Shown here: one piece after another, positions 46,891 to 55,899 of the stretch | Layout: every line of letters begins with the position of its first letter | Position numbering within the stretch: position 1 is the first letter of the stretch | NCBI RefSeq assembly: GCF_040419245.1 | Contig: NZ_JAZHOH010000001.1 | Location: 4,278,001 to 4,342,000 of the forward strand | Length of the DNA: 64,000 nucleotides | Direction of reading: 5' to 3' | Origin: Ewingella sp. CoE-038-23 | Lineage (GTDB): Bacteria > Pseudomonadota > Gammaproteobacteria > Enterobacterales > Enterobacteriaceae | Made by a program: the position numbers and the translations under genes | Notes under the pieces: model-generated | Seen by the model: the letters and a program-made list of their open reading frames with translations, nothing else | Database searches by the model: none | Told to the model about the DNA's origin: nothing

Positions 46891-46917
46891 CTATCGGCGT
46901 CGCCGGAGGAAACTTTA
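46891..46917 (-). promoter_or_regulatory. FliA (sigma-28) promoter of pdeH
   Basis: On the minus strand TAAAGTTT (46917-46910), an 11-bp spacer and GCCGATAG (46898-46891) differ from the class 3 flagellar consensus at one base only. Confidence 0.92.
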
Positions 46918-47034
46918 ATCACCTTGCCCGCTACCGCGCGCAGCAGCACAAAATAGCCCGCTATCAGGCTAGACGTCTCCCCTCTCAGGCTCTACATTGA
47001 TGACTTAACAACGCTTATAAATATGGAGAAAGCC

Positions 47035-47238
47035 ATGCCTTACGTGAATATTAAAATTACCCGCGATGGTGCCACCGCTGAGCAAAAAAAGGCGCTAATT
47101 GAAGGCGTTACCCAATTATTGGTGGATACCCTCGATAAAAACCCAGCCACCACCACGGTCATCATCGACGAGATCGACACTGACAACTGGGGCATTGGCG
47201 GGCAGAGCGTGACCGAGCGTCGCAACGCAGCCAAATAA
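47035..47238 (+). CDS. 4-oxalocrotonate tautomerase family protein
   Basis: The 67 residues start at 47035 after TGGAGAA. The initiator Met would be removed to expose the catalytic Pro (M-P-Y-V-N-I-K-I), as in the tautomerase superfamily, and the Arg at position 10 or so is also present. It is a cytoplasmic homo-oligomer. Its physiological substrate is unknown, and no aromatic-degradation genes are nearby. Confidence 0.85.
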   Translation: MPYVNIKITRDGATAEQKKALIEGVTQLLVDTLDKNPATTTVIIDEIDTDNWGIGGQSVTERRNAAK

Positions 47239-47265
47239 GCTTCACTTCTCGTCACCAAGATAACG

Positions 47266-47294
47266 GCGAAAGCTCTCCGGCTTTCGCTTTTTTA
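47266..47294 (+). terminator. Terminator after tautomerase gene
   Basis: GCGAAAGC / GCTTTCGC has 8-bp arms and a 6-nt loop, then T7. Confidence 0.88.
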
Positions 47295-47334
47295 ATGGCT
47301 ATTTTTCACTTCTTCGAGACGCCTCGAAAAAAAG

Positions 47335-47349
47335 TAAAACTGCGTTTTA
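47335..47349 (+). promoter_or_regulatory. Possible KdgR operator upstream of kdgK
   Basis: TAAAAC-TGC-GTTTTA is a symmetric site set in an A/T-rich context (AAAAAAG upstream, AATAGT downstream). It resembles KdgR boxes, which centre on GAAAC...GTTTC, and lies just before a TTGACT element (47356-47361). The match is partial. Confidence 0.4.
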
Positions 47350-47454
47350 ATAGTATTGACTGCCCCCTCGTCAGCGAAGAGACTACGTGCATGATTTCGC
47401 CAGCTTGATTGCGCCAAACAGTCGCTTCCATCTCTTAAGACAAGGCCCGTTTCA

Positions 47455-48381
47455 ATGACCAGAAAAATTGCCGTTATCGGCGAGTGCATGATTGAACTGT
47501 CTCAGAAAGGCTCCTCCCTGCATCGCGGCTTTGGCGGCGACACGCTCAACACCTCGGTTTATATCGCCCGCCAGGTTCCCGCAGACGCGCTGGAAGTGCA
47601 GTACGTCACGGCATTGGGCACGGACAGTTTCAGCAATGAGATGCTGTCAGCATGGCAGCAGGAAGGGGTGAAAACTGATTTGACCCAGCGTCTCGATAAC
47701 AAACTACCGGGTTTATATGTGATTGAAACTGATGAAACGGGCGAGCGTACCTTCTATTACTGGCGTAATGACGCCGCCGCGCGTTACTGGCTCGACAGCC
47801 CGAAGTCCGCCGAGATCTGTCAGCAACTGGCTGAATTTGATTACATTTACCTCAGCGGCATCAGCCTCGCTATTCTTAACGATAAAAGCCGCGAGCGACT
47901 GATGACTTTATTGCAAGCTTGCCGCTCACGCGGCGGCAAAGTCATTTTCGATAACAATTACCGCCCACGCCTGTGGGCCAGCAAAGAGCAAACCCAGTCA
48001 GCTTATAACGCGATGCTCTCTTGCACCGACATCGCCTTCCTGACGCTGGATGACGAAGACATGCTGTGGGGCGCGAAGCCGTATGACGAAGTTATCGCCC
48101 GCACTCACGCGCTCGGCGTCAGCGAAGTGGTGATCAAGCGCGGCGCAGAGAGCTGCATCGTCTCCGCCTCCGACGGCAAGCTGTATGACGTGCCGGCGGT
48201 GAAGCTGCCAAAAGAGAAAGTCATCGACACCACCGCCGCCGGAGACTCCTTCAGCGCCGGCTATCTCGCCGTCCGCCTGAACGGCGGCAGCCCAGAAGAA
48301 GCCGCCATTCGCGGCCACAAGACGGCCAGCACGGTTATCCAATATCGCGGGGCTATTATTCCGGGGGATGTGGCTTTTTGA
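47455..48381 (+). CDS. kdgK: 2-dehydro-3-deoxygluconokinase
   Basis: This 308-residue PfkB-family sugar kinase phosphorylates KDG to KDPG in pectin/hexuronate breakdown. The N-terminal AVIGECMIELS and FGGDTLNTSVY are characteristic of KdgK, and the C-terminal DTTAAGDSFSAGYL holds the catalytic Asp. Position next to pdeH and yhjJ is conserved with E. coli. The start ATG is at 47455. Confidence 0.94.
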   Translation: MTRKIAVIGECMIELSQKGSSLHRGFGGDTLNTSVYIARQVPADALEVQYVTALGTDSFSNEMLSAWQQEGVKTDLTQRLDNKLPGLYVIETDETGERTFYYWRNDAAARYWLDSPKSAEICQQLAEFDYIYLSGISLAILNDKSRERLMTLLQACRSRGGKVIFDNNYRPRLWASKEQTQSAYNAMLSCTDIAFLTLDDEDMLWGAKPYDEVIARTHALGVSEVVIKRGAESCIVSASDGKLYDVPAVKLPKEKVIDTTAAGDSFSAGYLAVRLNGGSPEEAAIRGHKTASTVIQYRGAIIPGDVAF

Positions 48382-48395
48382 AAAAAGCTGGGTAA

Positions 48396-49110
48396 AAAGT
48401 TTTAGGGGAAGGTTAAAACCTTGCGTTGCCACGCAAACTGGCCTTTAAGGTCAAAACCGTGCGCTGCCGCCACACCGCCAAAACCTTGCGTTGCCACGCA
48501 AACTGGCCCAGAAGGCGCGTAAGCGCGCGCCCTCTGGACTCCCGCGCTTTTGTTGCTGTGTTACCGAGGCTGCGCAGGGTTGGAATGGACCTGTTTCAGC
48601 CGCCCCAGTGATCGCCACGAAATGCCGCCGCTTAGGCGGTTCCCTCAGTTCGGGCTTCGAGCCATAGGTCTCGAACCACTCCCTCGGCGTCACTTCTGAA
48701 CGTGGCTTACTGGCATTTACGCCGTGCCGTTTCATTGGGTTTTGACTTGCTCCCTCCCCTAATTAGGGGGAGGAACAGAGCAGCACTTCAATGAAACGGC
48801 ACGGTTGAAATACCTCAAAACCGCAGTCAAAAATGGCGCTGAGCGAACGGTTCGAGACCTAGGGCTCGAAGCCTGAAGCGAAGGCACCGCCTAAGCGGCG
48901 ACATTTTGCGGTGGATAACGGAAGTACCTGAAACATGTCCGCCCAGCGAGCGGAGCGTGCAGTAAAGAGCCGGGGATTCTCAAGGGGCGCGGCGATAGGC
49001 GCCCCTTGAGGCCGGTGTGGCGGCAGCGCACGGTTTTGACCTTAAGGCCAGTGTGGGCGGCGAGCCCACGGTTTTGGGGAACAGGGGCCGAAGCCCCCTC
49101 TAAAACTTTA
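48396..49110. repeat. Giant imperfect palindrome filling the kdgK/yhjJ gap
   Basis: Nested inverted repeats share a centre near 48763: CCCCTAATTAGGGG (48756-48769); 16-bp arms 48722-48737 / 48789-48804; arms of about 54 bp at 48623-48676 / 48849-48902 that include GGTCTCGAACC / GGTTCGAGACC; and arms of about 40 bp at 48437-48476 / 49014-49052. The outermost AAAGTTTTAGGGG-like arms touch both stop codons. A 29-bp direct repeat (48415-48443, 48480-48508) and a 12-bp hairpin (48979-48990 / 48999-49010) are embedded. Small frames inside are artefacts of the repeat. Confidence 0.85.
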
Positions 49111-50631
49111 TTGCCCCTGCACCGCCCCCGCGGCATTACTCGCCGCATCGGCAGGTGCCGCCTCAGGGGCTACAGCAGGAACCATGATTTGATCGTAGGT
49201 TTCCTGCAACAGCTTGACGCTCATCTCTGGCTCGCCTTTCGGCTGGACCAGCAACAAGGCCGGGTCGCGAGAAAGCTGCTGTTTCAGCTCCTGATTCAAT
49301 ACCGGCAGGGTCAGGGAAGAGAGGAACTCCTGACGCAGTTTCTGATATTGCTCTGGAGCGATATCCACCACGCCATTCTGCTGGGAACGCAGGCGTTGGC
49401 TCATGAGCACGTCAGTGTCGGTGCGGGCATAAGTCGCAAACAGCTTGCTGAGCTGATCGTTCTTCTGCGCAATCAAGGCATCAAACTCGGCCTGTGACAG
49501 TCCGGTATCGCGCACTTTGAGCAGCTCTTGTGACAGGTGCTTCAGCGAATCAAGCATCTTGTCTTGGGCGGCGTCCATGCGGATTGCACACTGGGCGCGC
49601 TGGTATTGCACGCGGCAGTCGAAACTTAAGTTAGGCACCGGCATATCGGCGCTGGCTTTTGACTCTTTACCGTCAGGCGAGGTTTTCAACGCCTGCTGTA
49701 AATGCCAGAACAAGGCTTCCCGCGCTAAATCGCTGCGCCAGTAAGTGCTCAATGCCTGTGAGTCTTGGATCGGCTGCCACGGCGTATCCCACAATAGCGA
49801 CAGCTTATCCTGCGTGATGGAGTCATCCATCAGCGTCATGGCTTTTGGCGGCAGGCTGGCGAGCGTTGGTAGTGTCTGCGGCGTCTCGCGAGTGCCCTTC
49901 AGCTTGGAGAAGGTTTTATTGATCTGCTCGCTGAGGTTGCGGCTGCTATCAACATTCCCCACCACGTACAGCGTCATGGCGTCCGGGGTGTACCACTGAT
50001 GATAGAACTGGCTCAGCGCCTTGGCATCGACCGGATGTGCCGGAGGCTGGCTTGGGTCATGACCTAATAATGTTGAACCTTTCAGGCGATAACGCCACCA
50101 GGCATCCTGAGTATCCATCGGGATCGAGCCCACGGGATCAGGGGAAATGCGCGCGCCGTCGCTAACAGTATCTGGAGTGATAGGCAACTGACCGGCGGTT
50201 GACGCCAACCATGACAGGGCTTCTTTCAGCAGATCAGCACGGCCGTTTGGCAAGCTGATGTTGTACATGGTGAAATCATAAGAAGAGACGGCTGGCGGAA
50301 GAGGTCTTACGGTGCTGATAGCCTGTTGCCAGAAAGACTGTAATTGTGCGCTGGTAAACCCTTCGGAATGCGTTAAGGCGATACGAGGAAGGAAATGCGC
50401 GAAGCCAGTTTGCTGGCTTGATTCGGCTAAAGAGCCGGTACGGACAATAAGACGTAATTCAATGCGATCGCTTGGGCGTTGCGGCGTTGCCAGCATCTGC
50501 CAGGTAAAACCATTGTCTAATTTACCCTGTTGCCAGGCTGGGTCGGGTTGTAGCGCCTCAGCCTGAACATTGCTTGCGGCAACTGCCAGCAGCAATCCAC
50601 CAACGAGTAAACGAATTTTGGTGCCCTGCAT
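49108..50631 (-). CDS. yhjJ: M16-like periplasmic protein YhjJ, zinc site lost
   Basis: The 507 residues start at 50631 (AGGGG site) with a Sec signal peptide (MQGTKIRLLVGGLLLAVAASNVQA). It matches E. coli YhjJ (498 aa) in order and position. The M16 peptidase fold is recognisable, but where active members have H-x-x-E-H this protein reads H-F-L-P-R (GFAHFLPRIALTHSEGF), so zinc peptidase activity is not expected. The function is unknown. An Ala-rich tail ends the protein. Confidence 0.9.
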   Translation of the reverse strand: MQGTKIRLLVGGLLLAVAASNVQAEALQPDPAWQQGKLDNGFTWQMLATPQRPSDRIELRLIVRTGSLAESSQQTGFAHFLPRIALTHSEGFTSAQLQSFWQQAISTVRPLPPAVSSYDFTMYNISLPNGRADLLKEALSWLASTAGQLPITPDTVSDGARISPDPVGSIPMDTQDAWWRYRLKGSTLLGHDPSQPPAHPVDAKALSQFYHQWYTPDAMTLYVVGNVDSSRNLSEQINKTFSKLKGTRETPQTLPTLASLPPKAMTLMDDSITQDKLSLLWDTPWQPIQDSQALSTYWRSDLAREALFWHLQQALKTSPDGKESKASADMPVPNLSFDCRVQYQRAQCAIRMDAAQDKMLDSLKHLSQELLKVRDTGLSQAEFDALIAQKNDQLSKLFATYARTDTDVLMSQRLRSQQNGVVDIAPEQYQKLRQEFLSSLTLPVLNQELKQQLSRDPALLLVQPKGEPEMSVKLLQETYDQIMVPAVAPEAAPADAASNAAGAVQGQ

Positions 50632-50966
50632 GTGAACCCCTACGTAATGACAATCCAATTTTCAATTTGTCTGTCCTGCCGGTGTCTGACGACTGGCCCA
50701 CAGGATATCGATGTGTTGAAACGAAGACGGCAAAGTTTAGCACTGTGTTAGACCGCACGTTTTCGCCGATGTCACCGTTCACATGAAAATTTTTAAGAAA
50801 AAACTGCCGCAGGGACATCGGGGATGCACATTATGAAGATAATCTTAGGGTTACATCAAGCAACCGTTGGATTTATAGGGAAATTAAGCATGAAAAAGGC
50901 AGGTTTGGAGTGATCCAACCTGCCTTTTTACAACTTCTAATCAACTTTTAAGAAGAACGGATCCGA
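50632..50966. other. dctA-yhjJ intergenic region
   Basis: Apart from the dctA terminator at 50893-50930, this 335-bp gap shows no gene. The 260 bp between that terminator and yhjJ should carry the yhjJ promoter; no confident boxes were assigned. Confidence 0.5.
50893..50930 (-). terminator. Terminator after dctA
   Basis: AAAAAGGCAGGTT / AACCTGCCTTTTT has long arms with one bulge. On the minus strand it ends in a T5 run, 37 bp past the dctA stop. Confidence 0.88.
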
Positions 50967-52250
50967 TTAGACCGTTTTCCCCGCCGCAAGCTCGTTATTT
51001 TTACCGGACAGCTCGGCGTTCAATTGACCTTCATCCAGTTGGTCACACCATTTGGCGACCACGATAGTGGCAACACCGTTACCCACCAGATTGGTCAAGG
51101 CGCGCGCTTCGGACATGAAACGGTCGATACCCAGAATCAGCGCCAGGCCGGCAACCGGTAGGTGGCCGACTGCTGACAGGGTTGCTGCCAGAACAATGAA
51201 GCCACTGCCGGTCACGCCCGCCGCACCTTTAGAGGAGAGCAGCAGCACCACCAACAGGGTGATTTGGTGCCAGATATCCATGTGGGTATTGGTTGCCTGA
51301 GCAATAAACACCGCCGCCATGGTCAGGTAAATCGAGGTGCCATCAAGGTTGAAGGAGTAGCCGGTTGGGATAACCAGACCCACCACTGACTTCTTACAGC
51401 CAAGGCGCTCCATTTTATTCAACATGCGTGGCAGAACGGATTCAGACGAGGAGGTGCCGAGAACGATCAGCAACTCTTCTTTTATATAGCTGATAAATTT
51501 GAAGATGCTAAAGCCGGTGAAGCGCGCAATCAGCCCCAGCACCACTACCACAAACAGCACGCAGGTCAGGTAGAAGCAGAGAATAAGCTGGCCCAGCTGC
51601 ACCAGAGAGCCAACGCCATATTTACCAATGGTAAAGGCCATCGCGCCGAATGCACCCAGTGGAGCAAGGCGCATGATCATGTTGATGATGCCGAAAATGA
51701 CTTTTGAGAAGCTGTCGATGAAGTTGAAGACCAGTTGGCCTTTGTCACCCAGACGGTGCAGCGCGAAGCCGAACAGTACAGCAAACATCAGCACTTGCAG
51801 GATGTTACCGCTGGCAAAGGCACCAATCACGCTACCCGGAATAATGTCTAACAGGAAAGGAATGATCCCCTGACTCTGCGCTTGTTCCGCGTACACCGCG
51901 ACGGCTTTGGCGTCCAGCGCGGCGGGATCAACGTTCATGCCCGCGCCCGGCTGGACGATGTTGACGATCACCAGACCAATAATCAGCGCGATGGTGCTGA
52001 CGATTTCGAAATAGAGCAGAGCAATGGCGCCAGTGCGGCCCACGGCTTTCATGCTTTCCATTCCGGCAATGCCGGTCACCACGGTACAGAAAATCACCGG
52101 AGCGATGATCATCTTGATTAATTTAACAAAGCCGTCACCTAACGGCTTCATCTGTGCGCCTAGATCCGGATAGAAATGCCCAAGCAACACGCCCAGCGTA
52201 ATTGCCGTTAATACCTGGAAATAGAGGCTTTTAAAGAGACTTTTTTTCAT
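50967..52250 (-). CDS. dctA: C4-dicarboxylate:cation symporter DctA
   Basis: The 427 residues match E. coli DctA (428 aa), the aerobic importer of succinate, fumarate and malate. Features are the N-terminal helices ([20 protein letters not shown]), the serine-rich re-entrant loop ([14 protein letters not shown]), and the [16 protein letters not shown] signature of the DAACS family. In E. coli it is induced by DcuSR and CRP. Imported malate would feed Mqo, encoded elsewhere in the window. Confidence 0.96.
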   Translation of the reverse strand: MKKSLFKSLYFQVLTAITLGVLLGHFYPDLGAQMKPLGDGFVKLIKMIIAPVIFCTVVTGIAGMESMKAVGRTGAIALLYFEIVSTIALIIGLVIVNIVQPGAGMNVDPAALDAKAVAVYAEQAQSQGIIPFLLDIIPGSVIGAFASGNILQVLMFAVLFGFALHRLGDKGQLVFNFIDSFSKVIFGIINMIMRLAPLGAFGAMAFTIGKYGVGSLVQLGQLILCFYLTCVLFVVVVLGLIARFTGFSIFKFISYIKEELLIVLGTSSSESVLPRMLNKMERLGCKKSVVGLVIPTGYSFNLDGTSIYLTMAAVFIAQATNTHMDIWHQITLLVVLLLSSKGAAGVTGSGFIVLAATLSAVGHLPVAGLALILGIDRFMSEARALTNLVGNGVATIVVAKWCDQLDEGQLNAELSGKNNELAAGKTV

Positions 52251-52556
52251 TTATTGCCCACCCTGTATAGATACAACAGCCGTGATAAATACCAAGGCTA
52301 CCGCTCAAAATTGATAGGCGGAAAAATAACACCGCCATAACAAGATGGAAATAACTTGTTCCGCTTTGTAATTATCTTTGTTTTAAAATAAGAGCTGAAA
52401 CGATTCAGTTAAAAAGTAATAGGCGAGAAAATACATAAGAACTGTTGCCCCACGGGGGGAAGTCACTAAAACCTTAACGCTATTTTTGCTATTAAAAGAA
52501 GGGAGGCATTTATTGGAGATAAATAACTCGCGCTAACTTTAGTTTTAAAACTAAAG
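52251..52556. other. pdeK-dctA intergenic region
   Basis: This 306-bp AT-rich gap should hold the dctA promoter. The only clear structure is the 26-bp palindrome at its right end, listed separately. No gene was seen. Confidence 0.5.
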
Positions 52557-52559
52557 TTA
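52534..52559. terminator. Perfect palindrome overlapping the pdeK stop
   Basis: A 26-bp perfect palindrome (left arm TAACTTTAGTTTT) includes the TAA of pdeK. It is AT-rich and lacks a trailing T-run, so it may protect the 3' end or act as a weak terminator. Confidence 0.55.
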
Positions 52560-54536
52560 TTTCCCGCAAAACTTACTTTCGAATTCAGCTTGCGGCAATG
52601 GGGGAGAGAAATAATAACCCTGACCAAAGATAATATTGTTTTCCAGCAGCCATTGGCGCTGCTCGTTGGTTTCGACGCCTTCGGCAATCAGTTGAATATC
52701 CATGGCTTTACCGATGGAAGCCACAATGTTCACCATCACATCATCCTCTGGCAGCACGTTGATAAAGCTGCGGTCGATTTTGATGACATCAATTGGCAAG
52801 CTGCGCAGGCGATTAAGATACTCCAGCCCGGAATAGCCCAGGCCAAAATCATCCAGCTCAATAGAGACGCCGGCGGCGCGCAATTCACTTAACAGGATTA
52901 AAGCGCGATCCAAATCCTCAATGCGCGCCGTTTCGGTGATTTCTAACACCAGTTGGCCCGGATTGATTTTATAACGGCTGAGCAAACTGCGCAGTTCAGG
53001 TAAGAAATTTCGCTGCTGGATTTGAATTCCAGACAGGTTAACCGACAGCGGCAGAGTAATTCCCCTCTGCTGCCAATCCGCCAAAATGCCGCAGCCTAAT
53101 TCCAGCACTTTATAACCCAACAGCCCCATCACGCCTATTTCTTCCGCCAGCACGATGAAATCACTCTCCAGCCCATAACTGCCGTCCACCATTCTGCGCC
53201 GCAGCAGGGCTTCGGCCCCCATCACTTTGCCGGTCTGCATATTGAACTGGGGCTGAATAAACAGGATGAAGTCGTTTTGGCCGACGGCGTGCAGGATTTC
53301 GTTTTCCTGTAATAGCCGTTTTTGAATTCGGTCGGTCAGCTCTGGCTCGAAGAACAGAATCTGATTTTTGCCTTGTTGGTAGGCGGAAACGCGCGCCGCG
53401 CGGGCATTCGCCATCAACTGCGTGGCGGTCACTGGCGCTTCACCATCATAATGCACAATGCCGATACTGCCCGTCGGGTGCAGCGCCAGCGGCGTGACAT
53501 CGCTCTGCTGCGGGGCATTGATGCGCTCCATAATATGGCGCGCCAGCCGCATCGCCATAAAAGGGCGGGGAATGTCACTCGCCAGCAAGGCCAGCTCGTT
53601 GTAACTCAGCCTTGCCAGCACGCAGTTGGCAGGCAGCACGTCAATAATAGCGTTAATCAGCGGGCAGCTCAGATGGCCATCGTCGCGCAGGCTTTCAATA
53701 CCAATCAGCAGCAGATGGAAATCTTTCTCCTTCGTCGTGGCGTTCAGCCGCATCTGCAATTGCGCCATAAACTGCGCTTCATTGTTTAACGAGCTGTCGG
53801 TCGTCGAGGTGATGTCCTGCATCTTCTGCTGCATTTTAAGCAGATGCTGCTGATTGCGGTTATAACTGCGGATCAGCATACCAAACTCATCATCCTCGTG
53901 GCGTGGGGGCAGAGCCAGCTGATGGCTGCAAATTTCGTTTTCAGGCAGGGATTCCAACTCTCGCGCAATGGCCCGCAAGGGTTTTACCACCAGACGATTC
54001 ACGCACCAGCTCACAGAAATAGTCAAAATCAGCGCCAGCAAGAGATAAGTCGTCAGCATGGTGGAGAGCGCGCTGATGATGAACTGGTACATCCGATAGG
54101 AGTCGGCTTGCAGCACTAAATACGCTAAAGGTTTGGGATCTTTCGGGCTGGCCGCCGCCGAATAGAGCGGCACGGAAATCTTCACCGGCAGGTTAAAACC
54201 GCGAGTGATCCATTCAGGCACGGGGCGGCCCGCGGGGAAATTAGTATGCAGCGCGGCAATTTCATTGGGCATCACCACGTCAGCGCGGCTGAGAATACCT
54301 ACCGGACGCAGGGTATTGAGAATGTCTTGTGTTTCATTCAGGTTGACATCAAGCACCGCCTGAGAAAGCGGCTTTCTCACTGAATGCGCAATATTTTCAA
54401 GCTGTTGGGCGTAATCCTCCCTCCGCTGCTGCACAAAGTGAAACAGTTGGATGAGGATAAAAATACAGATAGTGATCACCGCAACGGTGGATACCGCCGC
54501 CATCTGTTTAATGGTTAATGAACGCCTGACCCGCAA
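52557..54536 (-). CDS. pdeK: Membrane c-di-GMP phosphodiesterase PdeK (YhjK): HAMP, degenerate GGDEF, EAL
   Basis: The 659 residues start at TTG 54536 (GGAG 7 bp upstream), giving the same M-R-V-x-R-S-L-T-I-K-Q-M-A start as E. coli YhjK. Two membrane segments (about 12-35 and 155-178) flank a periplasmic sensor region, followed by HAMP, a GGDEF-like domain whose active loop reads R-L-S-Y-N-E-L (inactive) and an EAL domain with E442-A443-L444, NLSG, ETARIED, DDFG and EGVET intact. It is predicted to hydrolyse c-di-GMP. It is divergent from the cellulose operon. Confidence 0.92.
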   Translation of the reverse strand: MRVRRSLTIKQMAAVSTVAVITICIFILIQLFHFVQQRREDYAQQLENIAHSVRKPLSQAVLDVNLNETQDILNTLRPVGILSRADVVMPNEIAALHTNFPAGRPVPEWITRGFNLPVKISVPLYSAAASPKDPKPLAYLVLQADSYRMYQFIISALSTMLTTYLLLALILTISVSWCVNRLVVKPLRAIARELESLPENEICSHQLALPPRHEDDEFGMLIRSYNRNQQHLLKMQQKMQDITSTTDSSLNNEAQFMAQLQMRLNATTKEKDFHLLLIGIESLRDDGHLSCPLINAIIDVLPANCVLARLSYNELALLASDIPRPFMAMRLARHIMERINAPQQSDVTPLALHPTGSIGIVHYDGEAPVTATQLMANARAARVSAYQQGKNQILFFEPELTDRIQKRLLQENEILHAVGQNDFILFIQPQFNMQTGKVMGAEALLRRRMVDGSYGLESDFIVLAEEIGVMGLLGYKVLELGCGILADWQQRGITLPLSVNLSGIQIQQRNFLPELRSLLSRYKINPGQLVLEITETARIEDLDRALILLSELRAAGVSIELDDFGLGYSGLEYLNRLRSLPIDVIKIDRSFINVLPEDDVMVNIVASIGKAMDIQLIAEGVETNEQRQWLLENNIIFGQGYYFSPPLPQAEFESKFCGK

Positions 54537-55095
54537 CCTAATTCTCCATGACTTGCCAACCTGATCAACCCGCCTATCCTAACAGTGCAAACGGGGGAAC
54601 AATAGCTTGGCGCAGTATACCTGATAAGCCCCCTTTCTCATGCCTTAAGCGAGGGTTTTATGCATTAAAATTCTCTTTTTATATCAAAGAATAATAGTGA
54701 CTTAATCCCTGAAGGGTTCATGGTATCCCTATTATAAATAGTTAATATTAATCGCCTTAGCCATGCGGCGGCTAATAACGTGAGCAAAATCGGCTATTAG
54801 TCTAACGCGGGGGATACCAAAGGGGTTAGTGTGCTATATAGGCAGTGAAAAACGAGATGAATGAATGGTTCAGCAGCAAACAATAGCAGAACACGCCTAA
54901 CTCACTGTTTAACATTGAGTTACTTTGAAATCGACATGTTTGAGGCAGATGCATATTTTTCGTAAATACTGGTTCAAACTGTACGATAACTGTTACATTA
55001 AGATTATTCCTACGTCATAAATAATCTAGATTTTAACTAAGACATTCTGAAAATAGTGGCTTTAAGCAGGGAAGTCTTACGCCTAATACCTCTTA
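54537..55095. other. Upstream region of the bcs operon before IS1
   Basis: These 559 AT-rich bp lie between pdeK and IS1. No gene is seen. Being divergent, they should contain both the pdeK promoter and the native bcs operon promoter(s). TTGAAA (54922-54927) and several TATAAT-like hexamers occur, but I could not assign a promoter with confidence. Confidence 0.45.
55087..55095. repeat. IS1 target-site duplication, left copy
   Basis: TACCTCTTA immediately precedes the IS1 end and is repeated at 55864-55872, the expected 9-bp duplication. Confidence 0.95.
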
Positions 55096-55110
55096 GGTAA
55101 TGACTCCAAC

Positions 55111-55614
55111 TTATTGATAGTGTTTTATGTTCAGATAATGCCCGATGACTTTGTCATGCAGCTCCACCGATTTTGAGAACGACAGCGACTTCCGTCCCAG
55201 CCGTGCCAGGTGCTGCCTCAGATTCAGGTTATGCCGCTCAATTCGCTGCGTATATCGCTTGCTGATTACGTGCAGCTTTCCCTTCAGGCGGGATTCATAC
55301 AGCGGCCAGCCATCCGTCATCCATATCACCACGTCAAAGGGTGACAGCAGGCTCATAAGACGCCCCAGCGTCGCCATAGTGCGTTCACCGAATACGTGCG
55401 CAACAACCGTCTTCCGGAGCCTGTCATACGCGTAAAACAGCCAGCGCTGGCGCGATTTAGCCCCGACATAGCCCCACTGTTCGTCCATTTCCGCGCAGAC
55501 GATGACGTCACTGCCCGGCTGTATGCGCGAGGTTACCGACTGCGGCCTGAGTTTTTTAAGTGACGTAAAATCGTGTTGAGGCCAACGCCCATAATGCGGG
55601 CAGTTGCCCGGCAT
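55111..55614 (-). CDS. insB: IS1 InsB transposase part
   Basis: The 167-residue InsB frame supplies the DDE-type catalytic domain. It is normally produced as the InsAB' fusion by a -1 frameshift on the A-rich slippery site (A6C, near 55555-55561 on the minus strand), which is present here. Visible residues include [13 protein letters not shown] and WMTDGWPLY. Confidence 0.95.
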
Positions 55615-55808
55615 CCAACGCCATTCATGGCCATATCAATGATTTTCTGGTGCGTGCCGGGTTGAGAAGCGGTGTAAGTGAACTGCAGTTGCCATGTTTT
55701 ACGGCAGTGAGAGCAGAGATAGCGCTGATGTCCGGCGGTGCTTTTGCCGTTACGCACCACCCCGTCAGTAGCTGAACAGGAGGGACAGCTGATAGAAACA
55801 GAAGCCAC
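55533..55808 (-). CDS. insA: IS1 InsA regulatory protein
   Basis: The 91 residues include an N-terminal zinc-finger motif (C-P-S-C ... C-S-H-C) and an HTH ([24 protein letters not shown]). Alone it represses the IS1 promoter; fused to InsB' by frameshifting it forms the transposase. It is full length. Confidence 0.95.
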
Positions 55809-55863
55809 TGGAGCACCTCAAAAACACCATCATACACTAAATCAGTAAGTTGGCAGCATCACC

Positions 55864-55872
55864 TACCTCTTA
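55864..55872. repeat. IS1 target-site duplication, right copy
   Basis: TACCTCTTA follows the IS1 end and equals the left copy at 55087-55095. Confidence 0.95.
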
Positions 55873-55899
55873 TAACAAAATTCCTATCAGGCAAAATAT

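Larger units (their letters stand above)
55096..55863 (-). mobile_element. IS1 insertion sequence, complete
   Basis: The element is exactly 768 bp, with ends GGTAATGACTCCAACTTA and (inverted) GGTGATGCTGCCAACTTA that match the IS1 terminal repeats. It is flanked by 9-bp direct repeats TACCTCTTA. Both transposase frames are intact. It appears to match the canonical enterobacterial IS1 closely throughout, which with the perfect duplication indicates a recent insertion. Its genes read away from bcsO. Confidence 0.97.

Noticed and set aside
48426..49497. Several Arg/Pro/His-rich open frames in the kdgK-yhjJ gap (for example 48451-48735 and 48891-49148)
   Set aside because: They repeat each other's peptide stretches because they lie in arms of the large palindrome, have no ribosome sites, and overlap yhjJ. 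They are products of the repeat, not genes.
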